64,000 nt of DNA, taken from positions 124,001-188,000 of the forward strand of contig NZ_CP007145.1 in the NCBI RefSeq assembly GCF_000576555.1, written 5' to 3'. Positions within the stretch are counted from its first letter, which is position 1. Each line of letters opens with the position of its first letter. Below are positions 50,263-58,453 of this stretch, one piece after another. The notes beneath the pieces were generated by a model. It saw nothing but the letters and a program-made list of their open reading frames with translations. It did no database searches and was not told where the DNA came from. A program made the translations under genes and the position numbers. The DNA comes from Hymenobacter swuensis DY53 (GTDB lineage Bacteria > Bacteroidota > Bacteroidia > Cytophagales > Hymenobacteraceae).

Positions 50263-50931
50263 ATGCTTACGCTATGTAGAACTGAGCGCCGCAGTCTGTG
50301 CAAATACATGTTTCTATTAATACTGACCTTCTGGGCCGCTACCATCTACGCCCAGGCCCAAACCGCTCCCGATACCGTCGCCCCGGCCCGCCCCGGCTTC
50401 CGTCACGCCCTACGGCTGGATGTGGGCGGCATTCTGGCGCGCAACTTCGCCTACAACGCCCTGAACGAGAATACACAGTTGTTGCTGCCTGTCCTGGTGG
50501 GCTACGAGCAGCAGCTGGGCCGCCGCACCAGCGGCAGCGTGGAGGTGCTGCTGAACGGCGGCGAGCCTACCGAGCGGGCATCGGGCGTGGCGATGCAGGG
50601 CCGGTATTACCTGTACCAAGGTCACCAAACGGGGCTGGCGGGTATCTACGCAGCGCCTACGCTTAGCTACCGGGCCATAAAACAGGAGGTGTACTATAGC
50701 CTCACCACTGAAAAGCGCAAGCTGGGCGGGGCGGGCGTGTTGCTGGGTGCGCAGCTGCCCCTGGGAGGCCGGGGCCGACTGCTACTCGACGTTTCAGGTG
50801 GTATCATGACTTGGAAACGGCTCGACCAGGGCCCAAAAACTACCGTGCCGGGCTACTACGATAACGAAACTTTCTACGAGCGGAATTCCGCCGTTTTCGA
50901 TGGCCGCCTTAGCCTGGGCTACCGGTTTTAG
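50263..50931 (+). CDS. Outer-membrane beta-barrel-like protein, tandem copy B
   Basis: A 222-residue paralogue of the preceding gene. Shared strings are YYLYQGH against YYLYQGR, KLGGAG, LLLDVSGG and the terminal VFDGRLSLGYRF. The start at 50263 puts a 15-residue polar stretch before the signal core; ATG 50308 (MFLLILTFWAATIYAQAQ) is a good alternative. It ends only 5 bp before the convergent porin gene, with no hairpin between, so transcripts probably overlap. Confidence 0.82.
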   Translation: MLTLCRTERRSLCKYMFLLILTFWAATIYAQAQTAPDTVAPARPGFRHALRLDVGGILARNFAYNALNENTQLLLPVLVGYEQQLGRRTSGSVEVLLNGGEPTERASGVAMQGRYYLYQGHQTGLAGIYAAPTLSYRAIKQEVYYSLTTEKRKLGGAGVLLGAQLPLGGRGRLLLDVSGGIMTWKRLDQGPKTTVPGYYDNETFYERNSAVFDGRLSLGYRF

Positions 50932-50936
50932 GGCCC

Positions 50937-51674
50937 CTACGCCGCCGGCCCGATGAAGCGCGTTAGGTTTAGTTGAGCACTCCAGTTCTTGGTCTGGTAG
51001 CCGTAGCCAGTGTAGCGGATGCCCCGGCTGTACAAGGGCTGCACCTGCCAGCCCTTGTAGCGGTAGCCTACCCCAATATTAAAACCGGCATCTAACCGTC
51101 TAATTGTAATGTCACTGTAATTTCGGGATTTGCTCGAAAATGATACTTTTTTACTGTAGCCGTATTGGTATGTGTTGTAGTCCGGAGAATACTCGGAGCC
51201 AATTGGCAGAGTGGCTTCCTCGTGGAAACGGCCGTTAAGGCCCACGCTCACATATGGGCCAGCCAGTAGCTGAAACCGGTGTATTGTAGCAACCAAATTA
51301 ATGGGTACTTCCACATAGTTCAGGCGTACCTGGGTGAGGCTACGAAGTGCCAGCGTTTTCCCATTGTGCGTTTCCATCCAGGAGTCCTGCATGCGGAAGC
51401 CTTTCTGGATGAATACCACCGCCGGCTGTACGGCCAGCCAACCCCATGATATTTCAGCAGCCAAGCCGGCATTGCCACCCCATAGTCCAACTTGCGGAAC
51501 ATCGTGTTGGATATTGGAAGATAGAGATGTTAGCCCCATCACTTGTCCTCCTACGCGTAGGCCATAGCTGAGCTTAGCGGGTTGCAGCGGTTCAAAGTTT
51601 ACCTGTACCTGTGCCTGCGCAGAGAAGGCCAGACCAGAAAGAAGCAGAGCTGCAGATACTGCTTTTTTAAGCAT
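50937..51674 (-). CDS. Porin-family outer-membrane beta-barrel protein
   Basis: A 245-residue exported protein (MLKKAVSAALLLSGLAFSAQ, signal peptide) with the PorT/OmpW-like order seen in Bacteroidetes: LSYGLRVGGQVMGL, LAAEISWGWLAVQPAVVFIQ, LRLNYVEVPINLVATIHRF-like segment, and LDAGFNIGVGYRYKGWQVQP. The central loop (SPDYNTYQYGYSKKVSFSSK) is longer than usual. It lies 11 bp from the DUF4159 gene on the same strand, which suggests they are transcribed together, with DUF4159 first. Confidence 0.8.
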   Translation of the reverse strand: MLKKAVSAALLLSGLAFSAQAQVQVNFEPLQPAKLSYGLRVGGQVMGLTSLSSNIQHDVPQVGLWGGNAGLAAEISWGWLAVQPAVVFIQKGFRMQDSWMETHNGKTLALRSLTQVRLNYVEVPINLVATIHRFQLLAGPYVSVGLNGRFHEEATLPIGSEYSPDYNTYQYGYSKKVSFSSKSRNYSDITIRRLDAGFNIGVGYRYKGWQVQPLYSRGIRYTGYGYQTKNWSAQLNLTRFIGPAA

Positions 51675-51685
51675 ACAAAGAGGGA

Positions 51686-52309
51686 CTAGGCTGTAAGAGC
51701 GTATAGAATGATATTGACCCCAAATTTAGTGTTATCCTCCGCCAAAAAACGCTTGTTGCGGAAGTCGTAATCCCACTCGCAGCCGTAGTCTTTGTTGGAG
51801 TAGAGCACCGCCAGCCGGCCGTTGATTTCGATTCCCTTCAGATAGTCGTGCACTAGGTCGTCGCCCCAGCCGTTGAGCTCGAAGCCAGTGTTGGGCGGGC
51901 CATCAGGGAACTTGAAAAACTGCGAGTAGATAGGGTGCGTTTTCGGCAGCTTCTTCAGTGCCCCGGCCCCAAAGCACACGCGCATCTGCTCCTCAAAGGA
52001 GCGCGCAAACAGCCCGTCGATATCGTGGTTGCAGTCGTCCACGAACACGAAGCCGCCGCCGCGTACGTACTGCTCAAAGTTCTTACGCTCGGGAGCTGAA
52101 AACTGCACCAGCCGGTGGCCCGAGAGGTAGCAGAACGGGTAGCGAAACAGTTCCGGCGAGTCGAGAGCCACCACTTTCTCCTTGGCCGCCACGGGTACTT
52201 TGGTGTACTGCACCAGGGAGTGCAGCAGGTTGGCGGGCATACGCTCATCCACCGCGTCCCAGTCGCCGGAGCGGTATTGCAGACGCACGAAAGTGAAGGG
52301 AGCGGGCAT
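51686..52309 (-). CDS. DUF4159 protein
   Basis: A 207-residue cytosolic protein (ATG 52309). The order FTFVRLQYRSGDWDAVDERM, ALDSPELFRYPFCYLSGH, YVRGGGFVFVDDCNHDIDG and GIEINGRLAVLYSNKDYG is that of DUF4159, a GATase1-like domain. In many bacteria DUF4159 is part of the MoxR/DUF58/BatA/DUF4175 operon; here it sits 2.3 kb upstream of moxR on the same strand, with barrel genes in between. Family assignment is solid; the role is inferred. Confidence 0.88.
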   Translation of the reverse strand: MPAPFTFVRLQYRSGDWDAVDERMPANLLHSLVQYTKVPVAAKEKVVALDSPELFRYPFCYLSGHRLVQFSAPERKNFEQYVRGGGFVFVDDCNHDIDGLFARSFEEQMRVCFGAGALKKLPKTHPIYSQFFKFPDGPPNTGFELNGWGDDLVHDYLKGIEINGRLAVLYSNKDYGCEWDYDFRNKRFLAEDNTKFGVNIILYALTA

Positions 52310-52516
52310 GAAAAGCAGGGAATAAGGAAGGCCGAGAGCCGCAAAGACACCACCCGGCCGCCGAAGGTGGCTTGAAGCCTCTGTCCGGTGGCGGGCTTTT
52401 TTTAAACCGCCTGTTCGGGTAAAGGCACGATTTGTGAAACCCAAACATACACCGGCCGCCGTCAGCACCGTTACACTTGCCGGAAGTCTGTTGTCAACCT
52501 TCTCACTACCTGTGCT

Positions 52517-53098
52517 ATGAAACGAATTTTGTTGCTGCTGCCGGCCCTACTGCTAGCCGCCGCGGCCCACGCTCAGTTTGGAGTGAAGGCTGGTATCAAC
52601 GCCGCCGTACTGGATGGTGAAAACCTGGGGTCCACGTCCACTAGGTACAAAACGTACTACCACGCCGGGGTGCTCTACGAGGCCAAAGTGCTCGGGCCAG
52701 TGTCTATCCAGCCCGAGCTGCTGTACTCGTTGCAGGGTAGCTCCATTCGTACCGCCATCGGCAACTACGATGCCCGGCTGCATTACCTCAACCTGCCGGT
52801 GCTGGCCAAAGTGACGGTAGGGCCGGTGTTTGTGGAGGCCGGGCCGCAGGTGGGCTTTCTGGTCGCGAATGAAGAAGCCAACCTGGTAGGTGGTGGAGTC
52901 GGCTACCGCTTCCGCCGTACCGATTTCACGCTGGCCGCCGGTGGGGGGCTCAAGCTAGGTAATCTGCTGCTGGGTGCCCGCTTCAACGCCGGCCTCAACG
53001 ACATTGACCGGACTCCGTACCCCACCAACCTCAACGACCCACGCTTCAAAAACCGCGTGCTCCAGGCCTATGTGGCCTACCAGTTCGGCGACGACTAA
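52517..53098 (+). CDS. Porin-family outer-membrane protein C
   Basis: A 193-residue exported barrel (MKRILLLLPALLLAAAAHAQ signal). Typical PorT-like strands: FGVKAGINAAVLDGENL, YHAGVLYEAKVLGPVSIQPE, YLNLPVLAKVTVGPVFVEAG and LQAYVAYQFGDD. Short of the larger porin by one hairpin of strands. It is divergent from the DUF4159 gene and is followed 144 bp later by another member of the same family. Confidence 0.82.
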   Translation: MKRILLLLPALLLAAAAHAQFGVKAGINAAVLDGENLGSTSTRYKTYYHAGVLYEAKVLGPVSIQPELLYSLQGSSIRTAIGNYDARLHYLNLPVLAKVTVGPVFVEAGPQVGFLVANEEANLVGGGVGYRFRRTDFTLAAGGGLKLGNLLLGARFNAGLNDIDRTPYPTNLNDPRFKNRVLQAYVAYQFGDD

Positions 53099-53242
53099 AG
53101 GCCGCGGCCAACTGCCGTGCGGGACTTGATCTGTATCAATTTAGTTGCGGGAAATACGATTAAGGCTACCTAGCAGGCGCTAGTGCCGAAAAGGAAATGC
53201 GTGTACTTTTCGGCGTATTCCTCTTCGTTCACTTTCTGCTTT

Positions 53243-53842
53243 ATGCGCCAAAAGTTACTTGCTATTGGGGCCGGCCTGCTAGCCGTTGCCATCTCCACCA
53301 CTACGCACGCCCAAGCCCTGAGCGGCACTCAGCTAGGGCTGAAAGGTGGTATTTCCATCACCACGCTGGATGGCGTGTTAAACGCCACTCCCAAAACCCG
53401 CGGCGGCATTGTGCTGGGCCCCATGCTACGCCTGAACCCAAGTAAGCAGGGGTTTGCCGTGCAGCTGGAAGCATTGCTCAGTGCCCAAGGGGCCAACTTG
53501 GATACGGGCACCGAAACTATTAAGCGGGACACCTACTATTTCAACGTGCCCCTATTGCTACGGCAGTATATTGGCGAGCTGTTTTACGTGAACGTGGGGC
53601 CACAGTTGGGCCTGCACCTGGGGGCCGGCCAAGGACAGTATAAAACTGCCGAAGCCGCCATTGTGGGCGGTTTCGGGCTGGAAACGGCGGGCGGTTTTGT
53701 GGTAGATGCCCGCCTGAACTATGGCCTTTCCGATATCAACGACAACCCGGCTGAGCGGCAGCTGCGCCAACAGCTAGGTATTGGGGGCCTGCATAATCGG
53801 GGCGGACAACTGACCATCGGCTACTTATTCGGGAAGAAATAA
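53243..53842 (+). CDS. Porin-family outer-membrane protein D
   Basis: A 199-residue exported barrel (ATG 53243, signal ending STTTHAQ). Strands match the preceding gene: LGLKGGISITTLDGVLN, GFAVQLEALLSAQGANL, YYFNVPLLLRQYIGELFYVN, and QLTIGYLFGKK at the end. Identity to porin C is moderate, so it is an older duplication. A bidirectional terminator follows, facing the TldE gene. Confidence 0.82.
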   Translation: MRQKLLAIGAGLLAVAISTTTHAQALSGTQLGLKGGISITTLDGVLNATPKTRGGIVLGPMLRLNPSKQGFAVQLEALLSAQGANLDTGTETIKRDTYYFNVPLLLRQYIGELFYVNVGPQLGLHLGAGQGQYKTAEAAIVGGFGLETAGGFVVDARLNYGLSDINDNPAERQLRQQLGIGGLHNRGGQLTIGYLFGKK

Positions 53843-53869
53843 GTATAAGCGGCTCATCTTTCTTACATG

Positions 53870-53909
53870 TAAAAGCGGCTCCGTTTCAACCGAAACGGAG
53901 CCGCTTTTT
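53870..53909. terminator. Bidirectional hairpin terminator
   Basis: Eighteen-base perfect arms (TAAAAGCGGCTCCGTTTC and complement) with a four-base loop, between porin D and the convergent tldE gene. A-runs on one side and T-runs on the other make it a terminator in both directions. Confidence 0.9.
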
Positions 53910-53927
53910 ATACCTGCCCAACACTTC

Positions 53928-55253
53928 TTATACCGCGTCGGAGAGGCTGGTGAAGGTGAAGTCCCGAATCTTGAGCGGGGGCACCAGGTTGCCGCCCAGG
54001 CGCACGGGCTTACCGATGGCCTCAATATTATTGAGCATAATCACCGGGCTTTCGTTGAAGCGGAAGTTCTTGATGGGGAACTTGATCTTGCCGTTTTCGA
54101 TGTAGAACGTTCCGTCGCGGGTGAGGCCGGTGAACAGCAGGGTTTGCGGGTCCACGTCACGGATGTACCACAGGCGCGTCACCAGAATGCCTTTGGCAGT
54201 GCTCTTGATCAAATCCTGCACACTTTGGGTGCCACCTTCCATGATGAAGTTGCCGGAGAAGGCGGTGGGCTCGGTTTTGTTTTTATCGGCCCAGTAGCGG
54301 GTGTAGTAGAGATTCTTCACTACCCCCTTTTCCACCCAGTTCATGCGCTTCACCGGCAGCCCGTCGCCATCGAACACCGAGCCGGGGGCCTGCGGGTTCA
54401 GTGGGTCGGAGTAGATGCTGATGCGGGAGTCGAACAGCTTTTCGCCCTTGCGGTTACCACCACCCTTTTTGCTCAGGAAGGAGCGGCCCTCATCGGCCTC
54501 GCGGGCCCCGAAAGAGTACACTAGGTTGTTGAGCAGGCCCTCATCCGATACCAAGGCGGCGGGTTCCAGAATTACGGTGTACTTGCCGGGTTCCAGGGCT
54601 TTGGCATTGCGCGAGCCGGCGGCTTTATCGGCGGCCAGCTGGGTGAGGTTTTTGGCGCTGAACTTTGCTACGTCGGTGAAATCGGCTACGGCGTAGCCTG
54701 AGCCTGTGCCGTCGGGCGTACGTACCGTCACCGAGAAATCCAGGCTGGTGCTTTGCTGGTAGGCTTCCAGACCTTTGTTGTTGCGCATGGCCTGGAAGTA
54801 GGTGCCATCTTCGAGGTAGCCGGCCCCGGTGAGCTGCTTGGCGGTGCACAGCGCAATACTGTCGCCGGCCGCTTGAGCCCGGAAATCGGGCGTAATGGCG
54901 GCGGTGCCGGCCGCGTAGCTCACGGGCGTGAGGTACTGCTGCGGGCCCAGCAAAGGCATATACTCGGGGTCTTCGGGGGCGAGGCGGGCAATTTCCTCGG
55001 CCCGCTGCACGCAGCGGCGCAGGGTGGCATCGTCGAACTCGTTACAGGTAGCCACACCCGCCCGCTTGCCAAACCGCGCCTCCACTACCAACGATACGTT
55101 ATCGGTGGCGCCAGCCGTGCTTACCGAGTTGCGGGCGTAGCGGATGTTGCCGGTGTTGCGGCCGTTCAGGTTGGCCTGGCACTCATCGGCCTTGCTGAAG
55201 CCGATGACTTTCTTCAGAATAGCCTGGGCCTCGTCTTTGGAGAGAATTGCCAT
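53928..55253 (-). CDS. TldE/PmbA-like metallopeptidase subunit, copy 1
   Basis: A 441-residue member of the TldD/PmbA superfamily without the HExxxH motif, thus the non-catalytic TldE-like partner. Recognisable stretches: RYARNSVSTAGATDNVSLVV, FGKRAGVATCNEFDDATL, GKYTVILEPAALVSDEGLL and TFYIENGKIKFPIKNFRFNE. TldD-TldE heterodimers degrade unfolded peptides and mature peptide antibiotics such as microcin B17. No signal peptide is visible (MAILSKDEAQAIL). It follows the catalytic gene by only 4 bp. Confidence 0.93.
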   Translation of the reverse strand: MAILSKDEAQAILKKVIGFSKADECQANLNGRNTGNIRYARNSVSTAGATDNVSLVVEARFGKRAGVATCNEFDDATLRRCVQRAEEIARLAPEDPEYMPLLGPQQYLTPVSYAAGTAAITPDFRAQAAGDSIALCTAKQLTGAGYLEDGTYFQAMRNNKGLEAYQQSTSLDFSVTVRTPDGTGSGYAVADFTDVAKFSAKNLTQLAADKAAGSRNAKALEPGKYTVILEPAALVSDEGLLNNLVYSFGAREADEGRSFLSKKGGGNRKGEKLFDSRISIYSDPLNPQAPGSVFDGDGLPVKRMNWVEKGVVKNLYYTRYWADKNKTEPTAFSGNFIMEGGTQSVQDLIKSTAKGILVTRLWYIRDVDPQTLLFTGLTRDGTFYIENGKIKFPIKNFRFNESPVIMLNNIEAIGKPVRLGGNLVPPLKIRDFTFTSLSDAV

Positions 55254-55257
55254 GGTC

Positions 55258-56910
55258 TTAACCGATTTTGCGGGCCGTGTTGATGACGTTCACGCTGTTG
55301 AAGCGGGACGTACTGGAACCGTGGCTCACGGCCGACGACTGTGAGGGCTGGCCCTTGCCGTCGTTGAAGAAGCCCGCAAACCGGTAATCCGACTGGTCGC
55401 AGACGGCGGCGCAACTGTTCCAGAACTCTAGGGTGTTGGTCTGGTAAGCCACGTCTTCCAGCATACCTGTGATTTTACCTTTCTCGATGGCGTAGAATAC
55501 CTGCCCGCCGAACTGGGAGTTGTAGCGCTGCTGGTCAATGGAGAAGGACCCGTTGCCAGCAATGTAAATGCCCTTGTCTACCTTGCTCACCATATCGTCC
55601 ACGCTCATTTTGGCGGTGCCGGGGCGCAGGCTCACGTTGGGCATGCGCTGGAACTGCACATCCTGCCACGACTGCGAGTAGCAGCAGCCGTCCGATTCCG
55701 TCTGGCCCACGATGTGCGCCTGGTCACGGATTTTCTCGTAGCCCACCAGCTTGCCCTCGTCAATGAGCTTCCACTCTTTGGTTTTCACGCCTTCATCGTC
55801 GTAGCCCACGGCACCCAAAGAGCCGGGCTGCAGCTTATCGGCCACGATGTTGACGTTTTTGGAGCCGTAGGGCAGGTTTTTGGCCTTCCACTCCAGCGTG
55901 GCGAAGCTGGTGCCGGCGTAGTTGGCCTCGTAGCCCAGCACGCGGTCCAGCTCCAGCGGGTGGCCCACCGATTCGTGAATGGTGAGGCCCAGGTGGTGCG
56001 GGTCGAGCACCAGGTCGTACTTACCGGGTACCACGCTCTTGGCCGTGAGCTTCTCCTTGGCCTGACGGGCGGCTAGGGCCGCGTCTTCCAGGATGTCGTA
56101 GCTGTTGCGGTAGCCGATAACGCCCGAGCCCTGGGGACCGGCAATTTTGTCCTCGGCCTTGGGCGTGAGGTACTCGTAGCCCAGGCCCATTGGCGCGCTC
56201 AGGGCCTGGCGGCTGCGGAACTTACCCGAAGCCCGATCCACCACCGTCACCCCAAACGTGGGGAAAATACGGTGAATATCCTGGTCGATGTAGGAGCCGT
56301 CGGTGCTGGCGAAGTACTTCTGCTCGTTCACCTGAAACAGCACCGAATTCACGAAGCTGGCGCCGTTTTCCATGGCCTTAGCGTTGGCGGCCAGCAGCAG
56401 CTCCACCTTATCCTTGATCGGCACCTCGAAAGCGTTCTGCTTGATGGGGGCCTTCCATTCCACCTCGCCGTAACCCTTCTGGGGGGCCAGCTTCACCTGC
56501 TCCTTCTGCACTTTGGCGTTGGCTTTGGCAATCTGCACGGCCAGCTGGGCGGCTTTGGCAATGCCGGCTTCCGTTACCTGGTTGGTGGCCGCGAAGCCCC
56601 AGGTGCCGTTGGCAATGACGCGCACGCCCGCCCCGTAGCTTTCCGAGTTAACGATGTTCTGCACCTGCTTCTCCCGGGTAAACACACCCTGGTTAAGGTA
56701 GCGGCCAATGCGCACGTCGGCGTACGTGGCGCCCGCCGATTTGGCGGCGTTCAGGGCCACGTCGGCCATGCGCTTCTTCACGGCTACATCGGGGCCGGGC
56801 TCCAGCAGGCGCAGCGGGTCCACGGCGTCGCCGGCGAAGCTGGGCAGGGAGGGCAGCCACAGGGAGCCGGCGGCCAGGCCGGTCAGGCCCACAAAATCAC
56901 GTCTTTTCAC
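55258..56910 (-). CDS. TldD-like metallopeptidase with Tat signal, copy 1
   Basis: A 550-residue TldD-type protease. The zinc-binding HESVGH (HExxxH) is present in LGLTIHESVGHPLELDRVL, and NSCAAVCDQSDYR near the C-terminus may give the third, Cys, ligand. The N-terminus KRRDFVGLTGLAAGS is a twin-arginine (RRxFxG) signal followed by a hydrophobic stretch and a cleavable site. It starts with GTG at 56910; this start matches copy 2 exactly in length (550), so a longer frame to 57237 is rejected. Its partner tldE begins 4 bp downstream. A Tat signal implies periplasmic export, unlike the cytosolic E. coli enzyme. Confidence 0.93.
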   Translation of the reverse strand: MKRRDFVGLTGLAAGSLWLPSLPSFAGDAVDPLRLLEPGPDVAVKKRMADVALNAAKSAGATYADVRIGRYLNQGVFTREKQVQNIVNSESYGAGVRVIANGTWGFAATNQVTEAGIAKAAQLAVQIAKANAKVQKEQVKLAPQKGYGEVEWKAPIKQNAFEVPIKDKVELLLAANAKAMENGASFVNSVLFQVNEQKYFASTDGSYIDQDIHRIFPTFGVTVVDRASGKFRSRQALSAPMGLGYEYLTPKAEDKIAGPQGSGVIGYRNSYDILEDAALAARQAKEKLTAKSVVPGKYDLVLDPHHLGLTIHESVGHPLELDRVLGYEANYAGTSFATLEWKAKNLPYGSKNVNIVADKLQPGSLGAVGYDDEGVKTKEWKLIDEGKLVGYEKIRDQAHIVGQTESDGCCYSQSWQDVQFQRMPNVSLRPGTAKMSVDDMVSKVDKGIYIAGNGSFSIDQQRYNSQFGGQVFYAIEKGKITGMLEDVAYQTNTLEFWNSCAAVCDQSDYRFAGFFNDGKGQPSQSSAVSHGSSTSRFNSVNVINTARKIG

Positions 56911-56993
56911 AGGGAGTAGGAGTTGGAATGACAGGGAAGGATAAAGGGGGAGTAAAACAAGTGTAGCGCGAAGCCGGAGCTTCGCGCTACGCC

Positions 56994-58328
56994 TTACACC
57001 GCGTCGGAGAGGCTGGTGAAGGTGAAGTCCCGGATTTTGAGCGGGGGCACCAGGTTGCCGTTCACGCGTACCGGCTTGCCAATGGCTTCCAGGTTGTTGA
57101 GCATAATAATCGGCGACTCGTTGAAGCGGAAATTCTTCACCGGAAACTTGATTTTGCCGTTCTCGATGTAGAACGTTCCGTCCCGCGTGAGACCGGTGTA
57201 GAGCAGCGTCTGCGGGTCCACGGGGCGGATGTACCACAGGCGCGTCACCAGGATGCCCTTGGCGGTGCCCTTGATGAGGTCGGCAGTACTTTGGCTGCCG
57301 CCTTCCATAATCCAGCCGCCGGGGCGGGGCACGTCGGGGATACCGGCTTTCTGAGCCCAGTAGCGCGAGGTGTAGAGGTTCTTCACCACGCCCTTCTCAA
57401 TCCAGGTGATTTTCTGCTGCGGACGGCCGTCACCGGAGAACGTGAGGTCGGCAATTTCGGGGTTCAGCGGGTCGGAGTAGATGGTCACCCGCTCATCGAA
57501 CAGCTTCTCGCCCTTGCGGTTGCCTCCTCCTTTTTTGCTTAGGAAAGAGCGGCCCTCGTCGGCGTTGCGGGCGTCGAGGGCACTCATCAGAGCCTGCATC
57601 AGCGAGGCATCAGAGTTGGCTACCAGGGCGGCCGGCTCTAGAATAACGGTGTATTTGCCGGGTTCCAGGGCCTGGGCGTTGCGTGAGCCGGAAGCCTTGT
57701 CGGCCGCAATCTGGGTGAGGCGGCGGGCGTCAAACTTGCTGGCGTCGTTGTAATCGGCCGTGGCGTAGCCCGAGCCTGTACCGTCGGGCGTGCGCACCGT
57801 GATGCTGAACTCCAGGCCCGAGGTCTGCTGGTAGGCTTCGAGGCCCTTGCTGTTGCGCTTGGCCACAAAACCGGCCGCGTCGTTGAGGAAGGCGGCCGAA
57901 GTCAGCTTCTTCTCGTCGCAGAGCTTCATGCTGGCGCCCACTTGGGCGGCCCGGTAGTCGGGCGTGATGTCGGCGGTGGCTTTGGCGAAGCTGTTGGCCG
58001 AGGTCAGGTATTTCTGGGGGCCCAGCAGGGGCATGTACTCGGGGCTTTCGGGGGCGAGGCGGGCAATTTCCTCGGCCCGCTGCACGCAGTTGCGCAGTGT
58101 CGCGTCGTCGAACTGGTTGCAGGTCGCCACGCCCGAGCGTTTGCCGAAGCGCGACTCCACCGTCAGGCTCACGTTATCCACGCCGCCGCTGGTGCTGATG
58201 GCGTTGCGGGCCGAGCGCACGTTGCCGCCGGTCTGGCCGTTGAGGGTGGCCTCGCACTCATCGGCCTTGCTGAAGCTGAGCACCTTTTGCAGAATGCCTT
58301 GGGCTTCGGATTGGGAAAGAATTGCCAT
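56994..58328 (-). CDS. TldE/PmbA-like metallopeptidase subunit, copy 2
   Basis: A 444-residue paralogue of copy 1 with the same layout and many identical segments, for example EIARLAPE then PEYMPLLGPQ, FLSKKGGGNRKGEKLFD, and the final RDFTFTSLSDAV. No HExxxH motif and no signal peptide (MAILSQSEAQGIL). It follows its tldD by 125 bp, most of it occupied by a palindromic repeat, whereas in pair 1 the gap is 4 bp. It precedes the tldD of pair 1 by 83 bp, so all four genes may form one transcript. Confidence 0.93.
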   Translation of the reverse strand: MAILSQSEAQGILQKVLSFSKADECEATLNGQTGGNVRSARNAISTSGGVDNVSLTVESRFGKRSGVATCNQFDDATLRNCVQRAEEIARLAPESPEYMPLLGPQKYLTSANSFAKATADITPDYRAAQVGASMKLCDEKKLTSAAFLNDAAGFVAKRNSKGLEAYQQTSGLEFSITVRTPDGTGSGYATADYNDASKFDARRLTQIAADKASGSRNAQALEPGKYTVILEPAALVANSDASLMQALMSALDARNADEGRSFLSKKGGGNRKGEKLFDERVTIYSDPLNPEIADLTFSGDGRPQQKITWIEKGVVKNLYTSRYWAQKAGIPDVPRPGGWIMEGGSQSTADLIKGTAKGILVTRLWYIRPVDPQTLLYTGLTRDGTFYIENGKIKFPVKNFRFNESPIIMLNNLEAIGKPVRVNGNLVPPLKIRDFTFTSLSDAV

Positions 58329-58372
58329 ATGGGTTGATGTGCTGATATCTAGGAAAGAAGGTTTGCTTCAGA

Positions 58373-58453
58373 GTGTCATGCCCAACGAAGAGAGGAATCC
58401 GCGAGTATTTAAAAAGTAGTAACCCAGATTCCTCACTTCGTTCGGGATGACAC
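58373..58453. repeat. Dispersed palindromic element, copy 4
   Basis: Imperfect arms start GTGTCATGCCCAACGAAG and end CTTCGTTCGGGATGACAC. It lies within the gap between tldD and tldE of pair 2 and abuts the tldD stop codon, while the paralogous gap of pair 1 (4 bp) lacks it. Confidence 0.7.
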
